64,000 nucleotides of DNA from NCBI RefSeq assembly GCF_006438955.1, contig NZ_RCZK01000001.1, positions 248,001-312,000 of the forward strand. The letters run 5' to 3'. This document shows positions 54,675 through 63,974 of the stretch, one piece after another. The position numbers were made by a program, and so were the translations under genes. The notes under the pieces were generated by a model. It ran no database searches. It saw nothing but the letters and a program-made list of their open reading frames with translations, and was not told the origin of the DNA. Each line of letters opens with the position of its first letter. Position 1 is the first letter of the stretch. This DNA comes from Sphingomonas oligophenolica (GTDB lineage Bacteria > Pseudomonadota > Alphaproteobacteria > Sphingomonadales > Sphingomonadaceae).

Positions 54675-56026
54675 CCGCCCCGACCCCCTCTTCGGTCCCC
54701 TCCCCTGCCCGCCCTCGGCTTCCAGGCTTCGACCGCAAGTTCGCGCTGATGTTTCTGGTGATGTTGACGATCGCGGCGGGGAACACCGCGCTGCAATCGG
54801 TGCTGCCCGCGCTCGGCCGTTCCCTCGGGGTCGCGGATCGCGCGGTCGCCGCAGCATTTTCGGTGTCGGCGCTGCTGTGGGTGATCTCCGCACCGTTCTG
54901 GGCGAATCGATCGGACCGGCACGGGCGGCGCACGATGATCCTGCTGGGAGTCGGCGGCTTTGCGGTCTCGCTGTCGCTGTGCGGGATATTCCTACTCGCC
55001 GGGATCAATGGCTGGATTTCGGGGACCGCGGCGTTCCTCGCCTTCATCGGAGGGCGGCTGATCTACGGCACCTTCGGATCGGCCGCGCCGCCCGCGGTCC
55101 AGGCGCTGGTCGCGGGCGAAACCACGCGCGAGGAGCGGACCAAAGCGCTGACGCTGCTGGCGAGCGCGTTCGGGTTGGGGACGATCCTGGGGCCGGCGAT
55201 CGCGCCGTATTTGTTTCTCGGTCATCTCAGTGGAGTCGAGATCGGACTGGCGGGCCCCGCGTTCGTCTTCGCGCTATTCGGGGTGGGCGTGTGGATCACC
55301 GTCCGCGCGATGCTGCCCGACGATCGCACCGGCACCCACCCGCGCCGCCGATCGGGTCACGGTGCGAGCAGCGCGTATCCGTCGATCGGCGGCGCGCCGA
55401 GCGGCGCGAGCATCGCCGCCGCGACCCGGTCGCACAGCGAACCGGTCGGCTATCTCGACCCGCGCATCCGCGGCTGGATGATCGCGGGGCTGGTGATGGG
55501 CCACGCCCAGGCGATGACGAGCCAGGCAATCGGATTCCTGGTCATCGACCGGCTCCACGTTGCCCCAATCGCCGCGCTCGAGCCCACCGGAATCGTGCTG
55601 ATGATGGGAGCGGGCGCCTCGCTGCTCGCCCAATGGGGCATCATCCCGTTGCTCAACCTCACCCCGCGGCAGCTCGTGCTCACTGGGCTGGTGTTCGCCG
55701 CGGCGGGCACCGCGCTGACCGGGCTGGCGACGTCGCTATACGGCATCGCGACCGCCTATGGCCTCGCGAGCCTGGGGTTCGGCTTCACCCGCCCCGGCTT
55801 CACCGCAGGATCGAGCTTGGCGGTCGGCACCGAGGCGCAAGGATCGGTCGCGGGCAAGGTCACCAGCGTCAACGGCGCCAGCTTCGTCCTCGGCCCCAGC
55901 ATCGGGGTCGCGCTGTACGACGCGCAGCATTCGCTGCCGTATCTGGCCGCTGGCGCGGGGTGCGTCGTGATGATCGCCTACGCCTGGCTGTCGCTCAAGG
56001 ATCGCGAGACCGGCGACCTCCCTTGA
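54671..56026 (+). CDS. MFS transporter
   Basis: A 451-residue major facilitator with twelve likely helices. Motif A after helix 2 is seen in ANRSDRHGRRTMILLG, and the central loop (about 215-265) is long, hydrophilic and Ser/Arg-rich. Motif C-like residues LGTILGPAIAPY suggest a drug:H+ antiporter. GTG 54671 overlaps the ABM stop, so the two are coupled. Substrate unknown. Confidence 0.87.
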   Translation: MTAPTPSSVPSPARPRLPGFDRKFALMFLVMLTIAAGNTALQSVLPALGRSLGVADRAVAAAFSVSALLWVISAPFWANRSDRHGRRTMILLGVGGFAVSLSLCGIFLLAGINGWISGTAAFLAFIGGRLIYGTFGSAAPPAVQALVAGETTREERTKALTLLASAFGLGTILGPAIAPYLFLGHLSGVEIGLAGPAFVFALFGVGVWITVRAMLPDDRTGTHPRRRSGHGASSAYPSIGGAPSGASIAAATRSHSEPVGYLDPRIRGWMIAGLVMGHAQAMTSQAIGFLVIDRLHVAPIAALEPTGIVLMMGAGASLLAQWGIIPLLNLTPRQLVLTGLVFAAAGTALTGLATSLYGIATAYGLASLGFGFTRPGFTAGSSLAVGTEAQGSVAGKVTSVNGASFVLGPSIGVALYDAQHSLPYLAAGAGCVVMIAYAWLSLKDRETGDLP

Positions 56027-56036
56027 TATTTCGGGC

Positions 56037-56067
56037 TTGCAGTTGACGCAGCGTCAACCGCTACATG
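56037..56067 (+). promoter_or_regulatory. MerR-type promoter with palindromic operator
   Basis: GTTGACGCAGCGTCAAC (56042-56058) is a perfect palindrome with 8-bp arms. It lies between TTGCAG (-35, 56037-56042) and TACATG (-10, 56062-56067), spaced by 19 bp, the overlong spacer typical of promoters activated by MerR proteins. The start point expected 6-7 bp downstream of -10 coincides with the ATG at 56074. Confidence 0.75.
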
Positions 56068-56073
56068 AGTCGC

Positions 56074-56850
56074 ATGACGACGATATTCGACATCGCGGAG
56101 GTGGCGACGCGCACCGGGATGACCGCGCGCGCGCTGCGGTTCTACGAGGCGCGCGGGCTGATCCGCCCGCTGCGCACCGCGAACGGGCGGCGAGTCTATG
56201 GCAGCGGTGACCTCGCGCGGCTGACCGCGATCGCGGCACTGAAGCGCGCGGAGTTTAGCCTTAGCGACATCGCGCGGTTGCTCGCGGGGCGCGAGGTCGA
56301 CCTCGGGCGGCTCGTCACCGCGCAGCTCGACGCGCTCCAATCCCAGTCCGACCGCATCGCCGCCGCGCGCGCGATGCTGACGACGGTCAAGTCCCGCATC
56401 GATTCAGGTGAGCAGATCGATGTCGCGACCCTGTGCTCACTGATTCGACAAGGAGATACGCTGATGGAACACCAACACTGGAGCGGCGTCGCCGATCAGT
56501 ACCTGAGCGAGGACGCCAAGCAGGATTTCGCCCGGACGCGCCAGGCGATGCCGAAAGACTGGGATCAAGCCGCCTACACCGCAACATGGGACGACCTCGT
56601 CGCACGGATCGAGGCCGCACTGCCGATGCGACCCGCCTCGCCCGAGGCGCAATCCTTCTATCGGGAATGGCAGGCGCTGCTGGAGCCGTTCACCGCGGTC
56701 GCGACCCCCGCGATGAAGCAGGGGGTAAGCAAGATGTACGACCATATCGACGAATGGAAAGGCGATCAGAAACCGCCGTTTTCTCCCGCCATCTGGGAAT
56801 TCATCAAACAGGTTGGCGCGGCGCATTCCGCCGCGGAGGCGCGCGGCTGA
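56074..56850 (+). CDS. MerR-family regulator with TipAS antibiotic-recognition domain
   Basis: A 258-residue TipA/SkgA-type regulator. Winged HTH in IAEVATRTGMTARALRFYEA and NGRRVYGSGDLARLTAI, a coiled coil (about 85-115), and a C-terminal TipAS-like helical domain (from about residue 135, HWSGVADQYLSEDAKQDF). Such proteins sense small hydrophobic or peptide antibiotics. The upstream ATG (56065) overlaps the -10 element, so the 56074 ATG is chosen, probably leaderless. It autoregulates through the operator just upstream; divergent regulon unknown. Confidence 0.88.
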   Translation: MTTIFDIAEVATRTGMTARALRFYEARGLIRPLRTANGRRVYGSGDLARLTAIAALKRAEFSLSDIARLLAGREVDLGRLVTAQLDALQSQSDRIAAARAMLTTVKSRIDSGEQIDVATLCSLIRQGDTLMEHQHWSGVADQYLSEDAKQDFARTRQAMPKDWDQAAYTATWDDLVARIEAALPMRPASPEAQSFYREWQALLEPFTAVATPAMKQGVSKMYDHIDEWKGDQKPPFSPAIWEFIKQVGAAHSAAEARG

Positions 56851-56859
56851 CCACCAAAA

Positions 56860-56890
56860 TCGGGTCCGCCGGCAGTGCCGACGGACCCGA
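56860..56890 (-). terminator. Terminator after the secreted fasciclin gene
   Basis: TCGGGTCCG and CGGACCCGA (9 bp) enclose a second stem CGGCA/TGCCG, making a 31-nt hairpin. On the minus strand it runs into TTTTGG. It lies 76 bp past the fasciclin stop and just beyond the convergent MerR gene. Confidence 0.7.
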
Positions 56891-56965
56891 CCCGACCGCC
56901 CGGTGGAACCAAGCGGTGATTTCCTTCGCCCGTCGTGAGCGACGCTGGGCGGAGGAAGCTGGCGA

Positions 56966-57523
56966 TTAGGGCATCATGACCGTGTCGATGACGTGGATCA
57001 TGCCGTTCGACTGGCGGACGTTGGCGATCGAGATCTTGCCGCGATGACCGTGGGTATCCATGATCGTCCAACCGCCCTTCGGCGATTTGGTGAAGCGCAA
57101 CGAATCGCCTTCGACGGTCTTGTAGTTTGCGATCCCCTGATGCGCCTTGGCCTTCGCAGCGATCTGCGCAGCGGTGATCGTGCCCGGGATGACGTGATAG
57201 GTCAGGATCTTGGTGAGCGTCGCTTTGTTCTCGGGCTTCACCAGGGTGGCGACGGTACCCGCGGGCAGCTTGGCGAAGGCTTCGTTGGTCGGCGCGAAGA
57301 CCGTGAACGGGCCGGGGCCCGACAGCGTGTCGACAAGCCCGGCGGCCTTCACCGCGGCGACCAGCGTCGTATGATCCTTCGAATTGACCGCATTTTCCAC
57401 GATGTTCTTGGTCGGGTACATCGCGGCGCCGCCGACCATCGGGTTGGTCTGCGCATAGACGATGGCGGTGCCGCCCGCGGCCAGCGCAGCCGCGGCGAGC
57501 GTGGTGGTGATGAGCTTCTTCAT
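56966..57523 (-). CDS. Secreted fasciclin-domain protein
   Basis: A 185-residue protein with an N-terminal signal peptide (about 1-24, cleavage after VYA) and one FAS1 domain: [20 protein letters not shown] and SNGMIHVIDTVMMP. Likely periplasmic or extracellular, possibly adhesive. It is a paralogue of the signal-less protein at 48014-48439. ATG 57521-57523; no operon partner. Confidence 0.93.
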   Translation of the reverse strand: MKKLITTTLAAAALAAGGTAIVYAQTNPMVGGAAMYPTKNIVENAVNSKDHTTLVAAVKAAGLVDTLSGPGPFTVFAPTNEAFAKLPAGTVATLVKPENKATLTKILTYHVIPGTITAAQIAAKAKAHQGIANYKTVEGDSLRFTKSPKGGWTIMDTHGHRGKISIANVRQSNGMIHVIDTVMMP

Positions 57524-57627
57524 AGGTGTCTCTCCGTTGTGAACAGCACGCCGGGTGAATGACCGGCGGTGTGTGCCGACAGGTACGGAGAGACTGGTCG
57601 AATCGATGCAGTCACCGCATCATCGGG

Positions 57628-57777
57628 TCATTCCTCGTCGGTACGGAGTTTGACTTTATTCGGTAATTTCTTGCCCTTGGTCCGCCGCGAGGGCAGCTGG
57701 ACCGGGTTTTTCTTTTTCCATGCGGCGTAGGTCATCGGCCCGTCGGGGGTGTCGACGATGGTGTCGTCGATGCTCAT
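57628..57777 (-). CDS. Small basic protein, unknown function
   Basis: A 49-residue protein: acidic start (MSIDDTIVDTPDGPMTYAAW) and basic end (KKKNPVQLPSRRTKGKKL). The ATG at 57775-57777 lies 13 bp after the hydroxyacyl-CoA dehydrogenase stop, so it is probably translated from the same mRNA. I do not recognise the family. Confidence 0.6.
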   Translation of the reverse strand: MSIDDTIVDTPDGPMTYAAWKKKNPVQLPSRRTKGKKLPNKVKLRTDEE

Positions 57778-57790
57778 CGCGTGTCTCCTG

Positions 57791-58660
57791 TCAGCGGGTG
57801 GGCTGGGGCGTATCGCCCGCATAATCGTAGAAGCCGCGCCCGGTCTTGCGCCCGAGCCAGCCCGCCTCGACATATTTCACCAGCAGCGGCGCAGGGCGGA
57901 ATTTGGGATCGCCGGTGCCCTCGAACAGCACGCGCGTAATCTCCAGACAGGTATCGAGCCCGATGAAGTCGGCGAGCGTCAGCGGCCCCATCGGGTGGTT
58001 GAGGCCGAGCTGGCACGCGAGGTCGATGTCGCGGATCGTCGCGACGCCTTCGCCGAGCGCGAACACCGCCTCGTTGATCATCGGCATCAGCACGCGGTTG
58101 ACGATGAAGCCCGGCGCGTCGTTGGCGCGCACCACCTGCTTGCCAAGCGCGGCGGCATAGGTTTCGATGTGCGTCACGGTGTCGTCGGCGGTCGCGAGCC
58201 CGCGGATCACCTCGATCAGCCCCATCACCGGCACCGGATTGAAGAAATGAACGCCGATGAAGCGCGCGGGATCGGGCGACGCCTGCGCGAGCCGGGTGAT
58301 CGGGATCGAAGAGGTGTTCGACGCCAGGATCGCGGTCGCGCCGAGCACCGCGCCGACATCCTTGAAGATCGCGCGCTTGATCTCTTCGCGCTCGGTCGCC
58401 GCCTCGATGACAAGCTGGCATGCGCCCATCGCACCGACGTTCTCGACTGCCTCGATCCGCTCAAGCGTGCGGTCACGCGTCGCGGCGTCGATCTTTTCCT
58501 TGTCGACCGCACGCGCGAGTTGCTTGGCGATTCCCGCCTTGCCCGTCTCGGCGCGGTCCTTCGACACATCGCTCAGCAGCACGCGATAACCCGCCGCGGC
58601 GGACACCTGCGCGATTCCCGCGCCCATCTGCCCCGCGCCGATCACACCAATCGTCTGCAT
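57791..58660 (-). CDS. 3-hydroxybutyryl-CoA dehydrogenase
   Basis: A 289-residue NAD-dependent 3-hydroxyacyl-CoA dehydrogenase. The Rossmann motif [20 protein letters not shown] starts at residue 5; [12 protein letters not shown] and [11 protein letters not shown] carry the catalytic Ser/His environment, and the C-terminal domain has [19 protein letters not shown]. It oxidises or reduces 3-hydroxybutyryl-CoA. ATG 58658-58660, seven codons inside a longer open frame. Confidence 0.94.
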   Translation of the reverse strand: MQTIGVIGAGQMGAGIAQVSAAAGYRVLLSDVSKDRAETGKAGIAKQLARAVDKEKIDAATRDRTLERIEAVENVGAMGACQLVIEAATEREEIKRAIFKDVGAVLGATAILASNTSSIPITRLAQASPDPARFIGVHFFNPVPVMGLIEVIRGLATADDTVTHIETYAAALGKQVVRANDAPGFIVNRVLMPMINEAVFALGEGVATIRDIDLACQLGLNHPMGPLTLADFIGLDTCLEITRVLFEGTGDPKFRPAPLLVKYVEAGWLGRKTGRGFYDYAGDTPQPTR

Positions 58661-58734
58661 TGTCGGTCTCCGTTCGAACATTCGTGTTGCGCCGCGCCCT
58701 ATCGGCTTTGCCGCGAGCGGGCTATGTGTTCGCG

Positions 58735-59859
58735 ATGCGTGTCTACCCCCTCATCGCGCTGGCGGCGCTGTCCTGTTCTCCGGCGGCGAAGAGCGATGGC
58801 CCCGATGCGGCGGCCAACACTGTCGCTGCGTCTTCGCCTCTCCCGGTCGCGTCCCCGACGGCCTCGCCAGGAATAGTGCCCGTAACCGACACCGCCGTCG
58901 CGCGGCACCTCGGCGAACTGACGACGTTCGGCGATTGGACGATCGGTTGCGACAATGCGCGCGCGTGCCAGGCGAATGCGCTGGTCCCCGAGACCGACGA
59001 TCGCGACGGCTATCTGCTGCTGCTGATTGAGCGCGGCGGCGCGCCCGATGCGCCTGCGCGGTTGATCGTGCCGATCGGCAAGACGCCGCCTACGCACGCG
59101 ATGCTGACCGTGGACGGCAAGCCCTTCGCCCCGCTCTCCGGCACTGGCGATACCGCGACGCTGACGCTGGACCGCGCGCGCGCAGCGGCGCTGGCCAATG
59201 GCAAGACCGTCGCGCTCACGACACCGACCGGCACGCCGATCGCGACCGTCTCGCTCGCCGGGCTCGCGGCATCGCTGCTCTATATGGATGCGCAACAGCA
59301 GCGTGTCGGCACGACCAGCGCATTGCGCAAGCCCGGCGCTGGCACCGCGCCCGCGGAGCTGGCGCTGCCTGTCATCAGCATGCCGCCGCCGTCGACCGCA
59401 AAACCGGCCACGCTCTCGGTGGCCGCCGCGACCAAATTGATCGGCCCCGACAATGCGTTTTGCGATTATGCGATCGGCCCGATCGAGCCCGAAGCGCACC
59501 GGATCGACGCGACCCACAGCCTGGTGCTGGTCGCGCACCCGTGCGGCAATGGCGCGTATAATCTGTTCAGCAGCGCCTTCGTCGTCGAAGATAGCGGGAA
59601 CGCTACCCCAGCACGCTTCGACGCGCCGCCGGGGATCGCGGAAGAGGACAAAGGCGACATCATCAACGCGGACTGGGACGCCAAGGCGCACCGGTTGACG
59701 ACATACGGCAAGGGCCGCGGAATCGGCGATTGCGGCACGATCCAGGCGTTCGCGTGGGACGGCACCCGCTTTCGCTTGGTCGAGCAGTCCGCGATGGGCG
59801 AATGCCGCGGCTCGATCGACTATATTCCGGTCTGGCGCGCGCGCACCGCAACCCGTTAG
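58735..59859 (+). CDS. DUF1176 family exported protein
   Basis: A 374-residue exported protein. The N-terminus [14 protein letters not shown] looks like a weak lipobox (Cys14) or a signal peptide, followed by a Thr/Pro/Ala linker. The body matches DUF1176: [16 protein letters not shown], then C-terminal [19 protein letters not shown] and [10 protein letters not shown] with paired Cys residues. Function unknown. It is divergent from the dehydrogenase and overlaps egtD tail to tail by 4 bp. Confidence 0.85.
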   Translation: MRVYPLIALAALSCSPAAKSDGPDAAANTVAASSPLPVASPTASPGIVPVTDTAVARHLGELTTFGDWTIGCDNARACQANALVPETDDRDGYLLLLIERGGAPDAPARLIVPIGKTPPTHAMLTVDGKPFAPLSGTGDTATLTLDRARAAALANGKTVALTTPTGTPIATVSLAGLAASLLYMDAQQQRVGTTSALRKPGAGTAPAELALPVISMPPPSTAKPATLSVAAATKLIGPDNAFCDYAIGPIEPEAHRIDATHSLVLVAHPCGNGAYNLFSSAFVVEDSGNATPARFDAPPGIAEEDKGDIINADWDAKAHRLTTYGKGRGIGDCGTIQAFAWDGTRFRLVEQSAMGECRGSIDYIPVWRARTATR

Positions 59860-60833
59860 GGCGCGGGCCGTTCTGCTTGCGCCTCGGCGAGATACAGCGC
59901 GAACCGGTCGCCGGGGTCGGTCCACATCGCGACCGGGGTCCAGCCGCCGGACCTCAGCAGGATGCGCGCGTCGCGGGTGCCGTATTTATGGCTGTTTTCG
60001 GTGTGGATCGTCTCGCCCGCCGGAACCGTGAAGTCGTTCCCCGCCACGGTGAACGCCACGTCACGGGTTGCTTCGAGGTGCATCTCGATCCGCGCGCGAT
60101 CGTCGTTCCAGATCGCGCGATGGCGGAAGGCGTCGACCGGGATCGTGCCTTCGAGCTCGCGATTGATGCGATCGAGAAGGTTGAGGTTGAACGCCGCGGT
60201 TACGCCTGCGGCATCGTCATAGGCGGACATCAAGGTGGACTCGTCCTTGATCCGATCCATCCCGATCAGCAGCATTGCGCCTTCCCCGAGCGATTCGCGC
60301 ATCGAGCGGAGCAGGTCGACCGCCTGGCGCGGGATCATGTTGCCGATCGTCGAGCCCGGAAAGAAGCCGAGCTTGGGCGCATCCGCGATCGTCCGCGGCA
60401 GCGTCAGCGGCTTCATGAAATCCGCCTCGAACGGCAGCACCAGCAGATCGGGAAACTGGCGCGACAGCGTCTTCGACGATTCGCGCAGGAAATCGCCCGA
60501 AATGTCGATCGGGACATAGGCCGACGGCGCCACCGTGCGCAGCAGGATCGGAGTCTTCACCGACGATCCCGACCCGAATTCGACCACTGCGCGGCCGGTT
60601 CCCGCGATCGTCGCAACTTCCGGGCAGGCGCGCTCGAGGATCGCGCGTTCGGTGCGGGTCGGGTAATATTCGGGAAGCTCGGTGATCTCTTCGAACAATT
60701 CGGAGCCGCGGCGATCGTAGAACCAGCGCGCGGGGATGGCGCGCGGACGTCGCGCCAGCCCGGCCAGCACGTCGGCGCGGAACTGCGGATCGGCGAGCGA
60801 CTGGTCGCCGTCTTCGATTTCGCGTTTCAGCAT
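59856..60833 (-). CDS. egtD: L-histidine N-alpha-methyltransferase (ergothioneine)
   Basis: A 325-residue SAM enzyme that trimethylates histidine to hercynine, first step of ergothioneine synthesis. The family segments YDRRGSELFEEITELPEYYP, VEFGSGSSVKTPILL and GSTIGNMIP (SAM-binding) are clear; IHTENSHKYG near the C-terminus is typical. ATG 60831-60833, 1 nt after the egtB stop, so egtB-egtD form an operon. No egtA/C/E nearby. Confidence 0.94.
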   Translation of the reverse strand: MLKREIEDGDQSLADPQFRADVLAGLARRPRAIPARWFYDRRGSELFEEITELPEYYPTRTERAILERACPEVATIAGTGRAVVEFGSGSSVKTPILLRTVAPSAYVPIDISGDFLRESSKTLSRQFPDLLVLPFEADFMKPLTLPRTIADAPKLGFFPGSTIGNMIPRQAVDLLRSMRESLGEGAMLLIGMDRIKDESTLMSAYDDAAGVTAAFNLNLLDRINRELEGTIPVDAFRHRAIWNDDRARIEMHLEATRDVAFTVAGNDFTVPAGETIHTENSHKYGTRDARILLRSGGWTPVAMWTDPGDRFALYLAEAQAERPAP

Positions 60834-60834
60834 G

Positions 60835-62136
60835 TCAAAGATCCTTCGCCAGCCTGACGCCGGTGAATTGCCAGCGCTGGTGCGGATAGAAGAAGTTGCG
60901 ATAGCTGGCGCGGGCATGCCCGCGCGGGGTCGCGCAGCTGCCGCCGCGGAGCACGAACTGCCCGCTCATGAACTTGCCGTTATATTCGCCGACCGCGCCC
61001 TCGACCGGAGTGAAGCCGGGATAGGGGCGATAGGCGCTGCCGGTCCATTCCCACACGTCGCCGAAAAACGCGGGGCGATCAACCGAGGGGCGCGGTTCGA
61101 CGGGGCCAGCGTCGTCCATGAAATTGCCCGTGCGCGGATCATGACCCGCGGCGGCGGCCTCCCATTCGGCCTCGGTCGGCAATCGCACCCCGGCCCAGCT
61201 GGCATAGGCATCCGCCTCGTAAAAGCTGACATGCGTGACCGGCGCGGCGGGATCGAGCGCGCGGCGACCGTCGAGCCCGAAGCGCGTCCACGCGCCATCG
61301 ACCTGCTCCCAATAGAGCGGTGCGTCGATCGCATCGGCCTTTACCCAGGCCCAGCCATCGGACAGCCAGTGACGCGGGTCGCGGTAACCGCCATCGGCGA
61401 TGAACGCCGCCCATTCGCCGTTGGTCACCGTCCGATCGGCGATCGCATGCGGCAGGAGCAGCGCCTGGTGCCGCGGCCCTTCGCAATCGAACGCGAAATC
61501 CTCGGCGGAACCGCCGTGCCCGATCTCGACCACCCCGCCATCGTGCGCGATCCAGCCGATCGGGCCGGGCATTTCGACCGGCACCTTGCGCGGCGCGCGC
61601 CAGAGCGCGGGTTCGAGCGGGTTTTCGGCAAACAGGTGGAGGATGTCGGTGACGAGCAGTTCCTGATGCTGTTCCTCGTGATGGCACCCCAGCACCACCA
61701 GATCGCGCGCCGCGTCGGGCAATGTCGGCAGCGCCGCGAGCAGCGCCGCATCGACATGTGCGCGATACTCCCGCACCTCGTCGAGCGTCGGGCGCGTCAC
61801 CATCCCGCGGCGATCACGCGCGTGGCGCTTGCCCTCCGCCTCGTAATAGCTGTTGAACAGGAACGGCCAGCGTTCGTCGTGCTGGCGATACCCCGCGACG
61901 TGATCGCGCAGCACGAAGGTTTCGAAGAACCACGTCGTGTGCGCGAGATGCCATTTGGCGGGGCTGGCGTCGATCATCGACTGGACGGTGGCGTCGGCAT
62001 CGCTGAGCGGCGCGGCGAGCGCGAGGCTGAGGCTGCGCACCCCGGCGACGCGATCGTGGAGCGTCGACCGATCGTTCGGCGAACGCGCGGTACTGGCGGA
62101 TGCGGGCTTGGCGGGGGCGGGGGCGGCCTTGGGCAT
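60835..62136 (-). CDS. egtB: Ergothioneine biosynthesis sulfoxide synthase EgtB
   Basis: A 433-residue non-haem iron enzyme that couples hercynine to a thiol donor with O2. The N-terminal DinB-like domain holds the iron-binding His residues ([17 protein letters not shown] and [11 protein letters not shown]) and the C-terminal FGE-sulfatase domain has [27 protein letters not shown] and LRGGSCATP. Whether it uses gamma-glutamylcysteine or cysteine cannot be read by eye. ATG 62134-62136; the upstream in-frame extension is not conserved in appearance. Confidence 0.93.
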   Translation of the reverse strand: MPKAAPAPAKPASASTARSPNDRSTLHDRVAGVRSLSLALAAPLSDADATVQSMIDASPAKWHLAHTTWFFETFVLRDHVAGYRQHDERWPFLFNSYYEAEGKRHARDRRGMVTRPTLDEVREYRAHVDAALLAALPTLPDAARDLVVLGCHHEEQHQELLVTDILHLFAENPLEPALWRAPRKVPVEMPGPIGWIAHDGGVVEIGHGGSAEDFAFDCEGPRHQALLLPHAIADRTVTNGEWAAFIADGGYRDPRHWLSDGWAWVKADAIDAPLYWEQVDGAWTRFGLDGRRALDPAAPVTHVSFYEADAYASWAGVRLPTEAEWEAAAAGHDPRTGNFMDDAGPVEPRPSVDRPAFFGDVWEWTGSAYRPYPGFTPVEGAVGEYNGKFMSGQFVLRGGSCATPRGHARASYRNFFYPHQRWQFTGVRLAKDL

Positions 62137-62200
62137 GTCGTCTCCTCGCGTCGTCCGCGAATCGTGTATCAGAATCCCGATCGACCTGCGTTGCCGTGGG

Positions 62201-62764
62201 TCAACGCGTCGCGCCGGGAACCCAGAGAACGTCGCCCGCACCGGTTTTGTTCACGTGCCGTGCCGCGACGAACAAGTAATCCGACAGACGGTTGAGATAG
62301 GTGACGGCGGCGGGATTGGCGGCCACGCCCAATCCGACGGCATTCCGCTCCGCGCGGCGGACGATGGCGCGCGCGAGATGCAGCGCCGCGCCCGCTGTGC
62401 CGCCGCCCGGCAGGATGAAGCTCGCGAGCGGGGTGAGGCCGGCGTTCATCGCGTCGATCTCGTGTTCGAGCCGGTCGACCTGCGCGGGCACGATCCTGAG
62501 CGTCATCGCGCTCGGGGTGAAATCGTCGCCGGGGGTGGCGAGGTCGGCGCCACAATCGAACAGGTCGCTTTGAATCCGCATCAGCGCGGTGGCGGCATCG
62601 CCCGCGCCCAAGGCTGCGACCGCGACGCCGATCGCGCTGTTGGCTTCGTCGACATCGCCGATCGCCGCCATCCGCGCATCCGCTTTCGACACGCGCGACC
62701 CGTCGACCAGCCCGGTCGTCCCGGCGTCACCCGTGCGGGTGTAAATCTTGTTGAGCTTGACCAG
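62201..62764 (-). CDS. Corrinoid (cob(I)alamin) adenosyltransferase, PduO type, probable CTG start
   Basis: An enzyme that transfers the adenosyl group of ATP to cob(I)alamin. The PduO N-terminus is complete upstream of the first GTG: codons read [19 protein letters not shown], where relatives start [13 protein letters not shown]. No ATG, GTG or TTG lies in frame between the preceding stop (62801-62803) and this point, and the codon in place of Met is CTG (62762-62764), preceded by GGGGGG. A GTG at 62692 would delete the ATP-binding N-terminus. Later motifs: FILPGGG and RRAERNAV. Confidence 0.85.
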   Translation of the reverse strand: MVKLNKIYTRTGDAGTTGLVDGSRVSKADARMAAIGDVDEANSAIGVAVAALGAGDAATALMRIQSDLFDCGADLATPGDDFTPSAMTLRIVPAQVDRLEHEIDAMNAGLTPLASFILPGGGTAGAALHLARAIVRRAERNAVGLGVAANPAAVTYLNRLSDYLFVAARHVNKTGAGDVLWVPGATR

Positions 62765-62800
62765 CGTGTTGCCCCCCGGCTTGGATATCGGTCGCGCGCG

Positions 62801-63031
62801 TCAATTGTGGCCGGCGAGCATCATGATCGCGACGACGATCGTAATCGCCAGCGCCTGGAAGAATATCCGTTGCTGCATCATGCGGTTCGATTTCATCGAC
62901 GCCGGACTTGGCCCTTCGCCGTTGCGGACCGATTCGGTCCCTTCCTGCAGGAACGACACGACGCCGCGCACCAGCGCGACCACGGTCGCGATCATCGCGG
63001 CCACGAGCAGGATCGAGAGGAAGATCGTCAT
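62801..63031 (-). CDS. HIG1-domain small membrane protein
   Basis: A 76-residue protein with two membrane helices (about 4-24 and 55-72). The segment SNRMMQQRIFFQALAITI matches the conserved HIG_1_N motif (MxxRvxxQ). In mitochondria the family acts on respiratory supercomplexes; a respiratory role here is only inferred. Its start overlaps the gluQRS stop by 4 nt, and its stop precedes the adenosyltransferase frame. Confidence 0.83.
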   Translation of the reverse strand: MTIFLSILLVAAMIATVVALVRGVVSFLQEGTESVRNGEGPSPASMKSNRMMQQRIFFQALAITIVVAIMMLAGHN

Positions 63032-63918
63032 AGCTCGAATGTAGTCGGTTGAGGCGATTTCGCAATGGTCGCGCGCAGCCGCGCGGCGAGCGCCGATCCG
63101 TCCACCCCACCCTCACGCAACGCCGCGAGACTCGGCGCGCCGCGGCGCTTGGCGAGGCGTTCGCCGTTGGTGTCGGTCAAGAGCGGGTGATGATGATAGC
63201 GCGGGGTCGGCAGGTCGAGCAGCGCCTGGAGCAGGCGATGGACATGCGTCGCCGCAAACAGGTCGACCCCGCGGACGATGTCGGTCACGCCCTGCGCGGC
63301 GTCGTCGACGGTTACCGCGAGGTGATAGGAGGCGGGTGCATCCTTGCGCGCCAGGATGACGTCGCCCTGCGGCGTGGGATCGGCAACCACCTCCCCCGCG
63401 ATCGCATCGTGCCAGCGCAGGCCGGGGGGAACCGCATCAAGCGCCTGGGCAAGATCGAGCCGCCAGCAATGCGCCTCCGCCATCCGCGCCCCGCGTTCGT
63501 CGGGGGTGAGCACGCGGCACGTCCCCGGATAGGCCGGGCCTTCGGATCCATGCGGCGCCGACAGGCTCGCCGTGATCGCCGCGCGGGTGCAGAAGCACGG
63601 ATAGACCAGCCCCCGCCGCCGCAACCGATCGATCGCCGCGGCGTACAGGTCGAGCCGCGCCGACTGGAACACCACATCGTCCCACGTTAGCCCCAGCCAC
63701 GCGAGATCGGCGAGGATCGCATCGACATGGTCGGGGCGGCTGCGGGTGCCGTCGATGTCTTCGATCCGCAGCAGGAACCGTCCGCCGGTCTCGCGCGCGA
63801 TATCGTGCGCCAGAATCGCCGAATAGGCATGGCCTTCGTGGAGCAGCCCGGTCGGGCTCGGCGCGAAGCGGGTGACGCACGCCGCCCCTTGACCGCGAAT
63901 CGCTCGCCGTGCTGTCAT
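63028..63918 (-). CDS. gluQ: Glutamyl-Q tRNA(Asp) synthetase
   Basis: A 296-residue truncated GluRS paralogue that attaches glutamate to queuosine at position 34 of tRNA-Asp. HIGH-like TRFAPSPTGLLHEGHAY and KMSKS-like GERLAKRRGAPS are present, with zinc-site Cys residues in YPCFCTRA and GTCRV. No anticodon-binding domain follows, as is typical for the YadB group. It heads the gluQ - HIG1 - adenosyltransferase transcript. Confidence 0.93.
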   Translation of the reverse strand: MTARRAIRGQGAACVTRFAPSPTGLLHEGHAYSAILAHDIARETGGRFLLRIEDIDGTRSRPDHVDAILADLAWLGLTWDDVVFQSARLDLYAAAIDRLRRRGLVYPCFCTRAAITASLSAPHGSEGPAYPGTCRVLTPDERGARMAEAHCWRLDLAQALDAVPPGLRWHDAIAGEVVADPTPQGDVILARKDAPASYHLAVTVDDAAQGVTDIVRGVDLFAATHVHRLLQALLDLPTPRYHHHPLLTDTNGERLAKRRGAPSLAALREGGVDGSALAARLRATIAKSPQPTTFEL

Positions 63919-63974
63919 GATGCGGTCATCCTGATCGGCGACACGCCGCGAAGGTAGCCGAGTGAGGAAGGGCC

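Noticed and set aside
60736..62295. A 519-codon plus-strand frame across egtB
   Set aside because: Antisense of egtB with shadow composition; egtB on the minus strand has full domain structure.
62689..62692. GTG as start of the cobalamin adenosyltransferase
   Set aside because: It would remove the conserved ATP-binding N-terminus that is plainly encoded upstream in the same frame.
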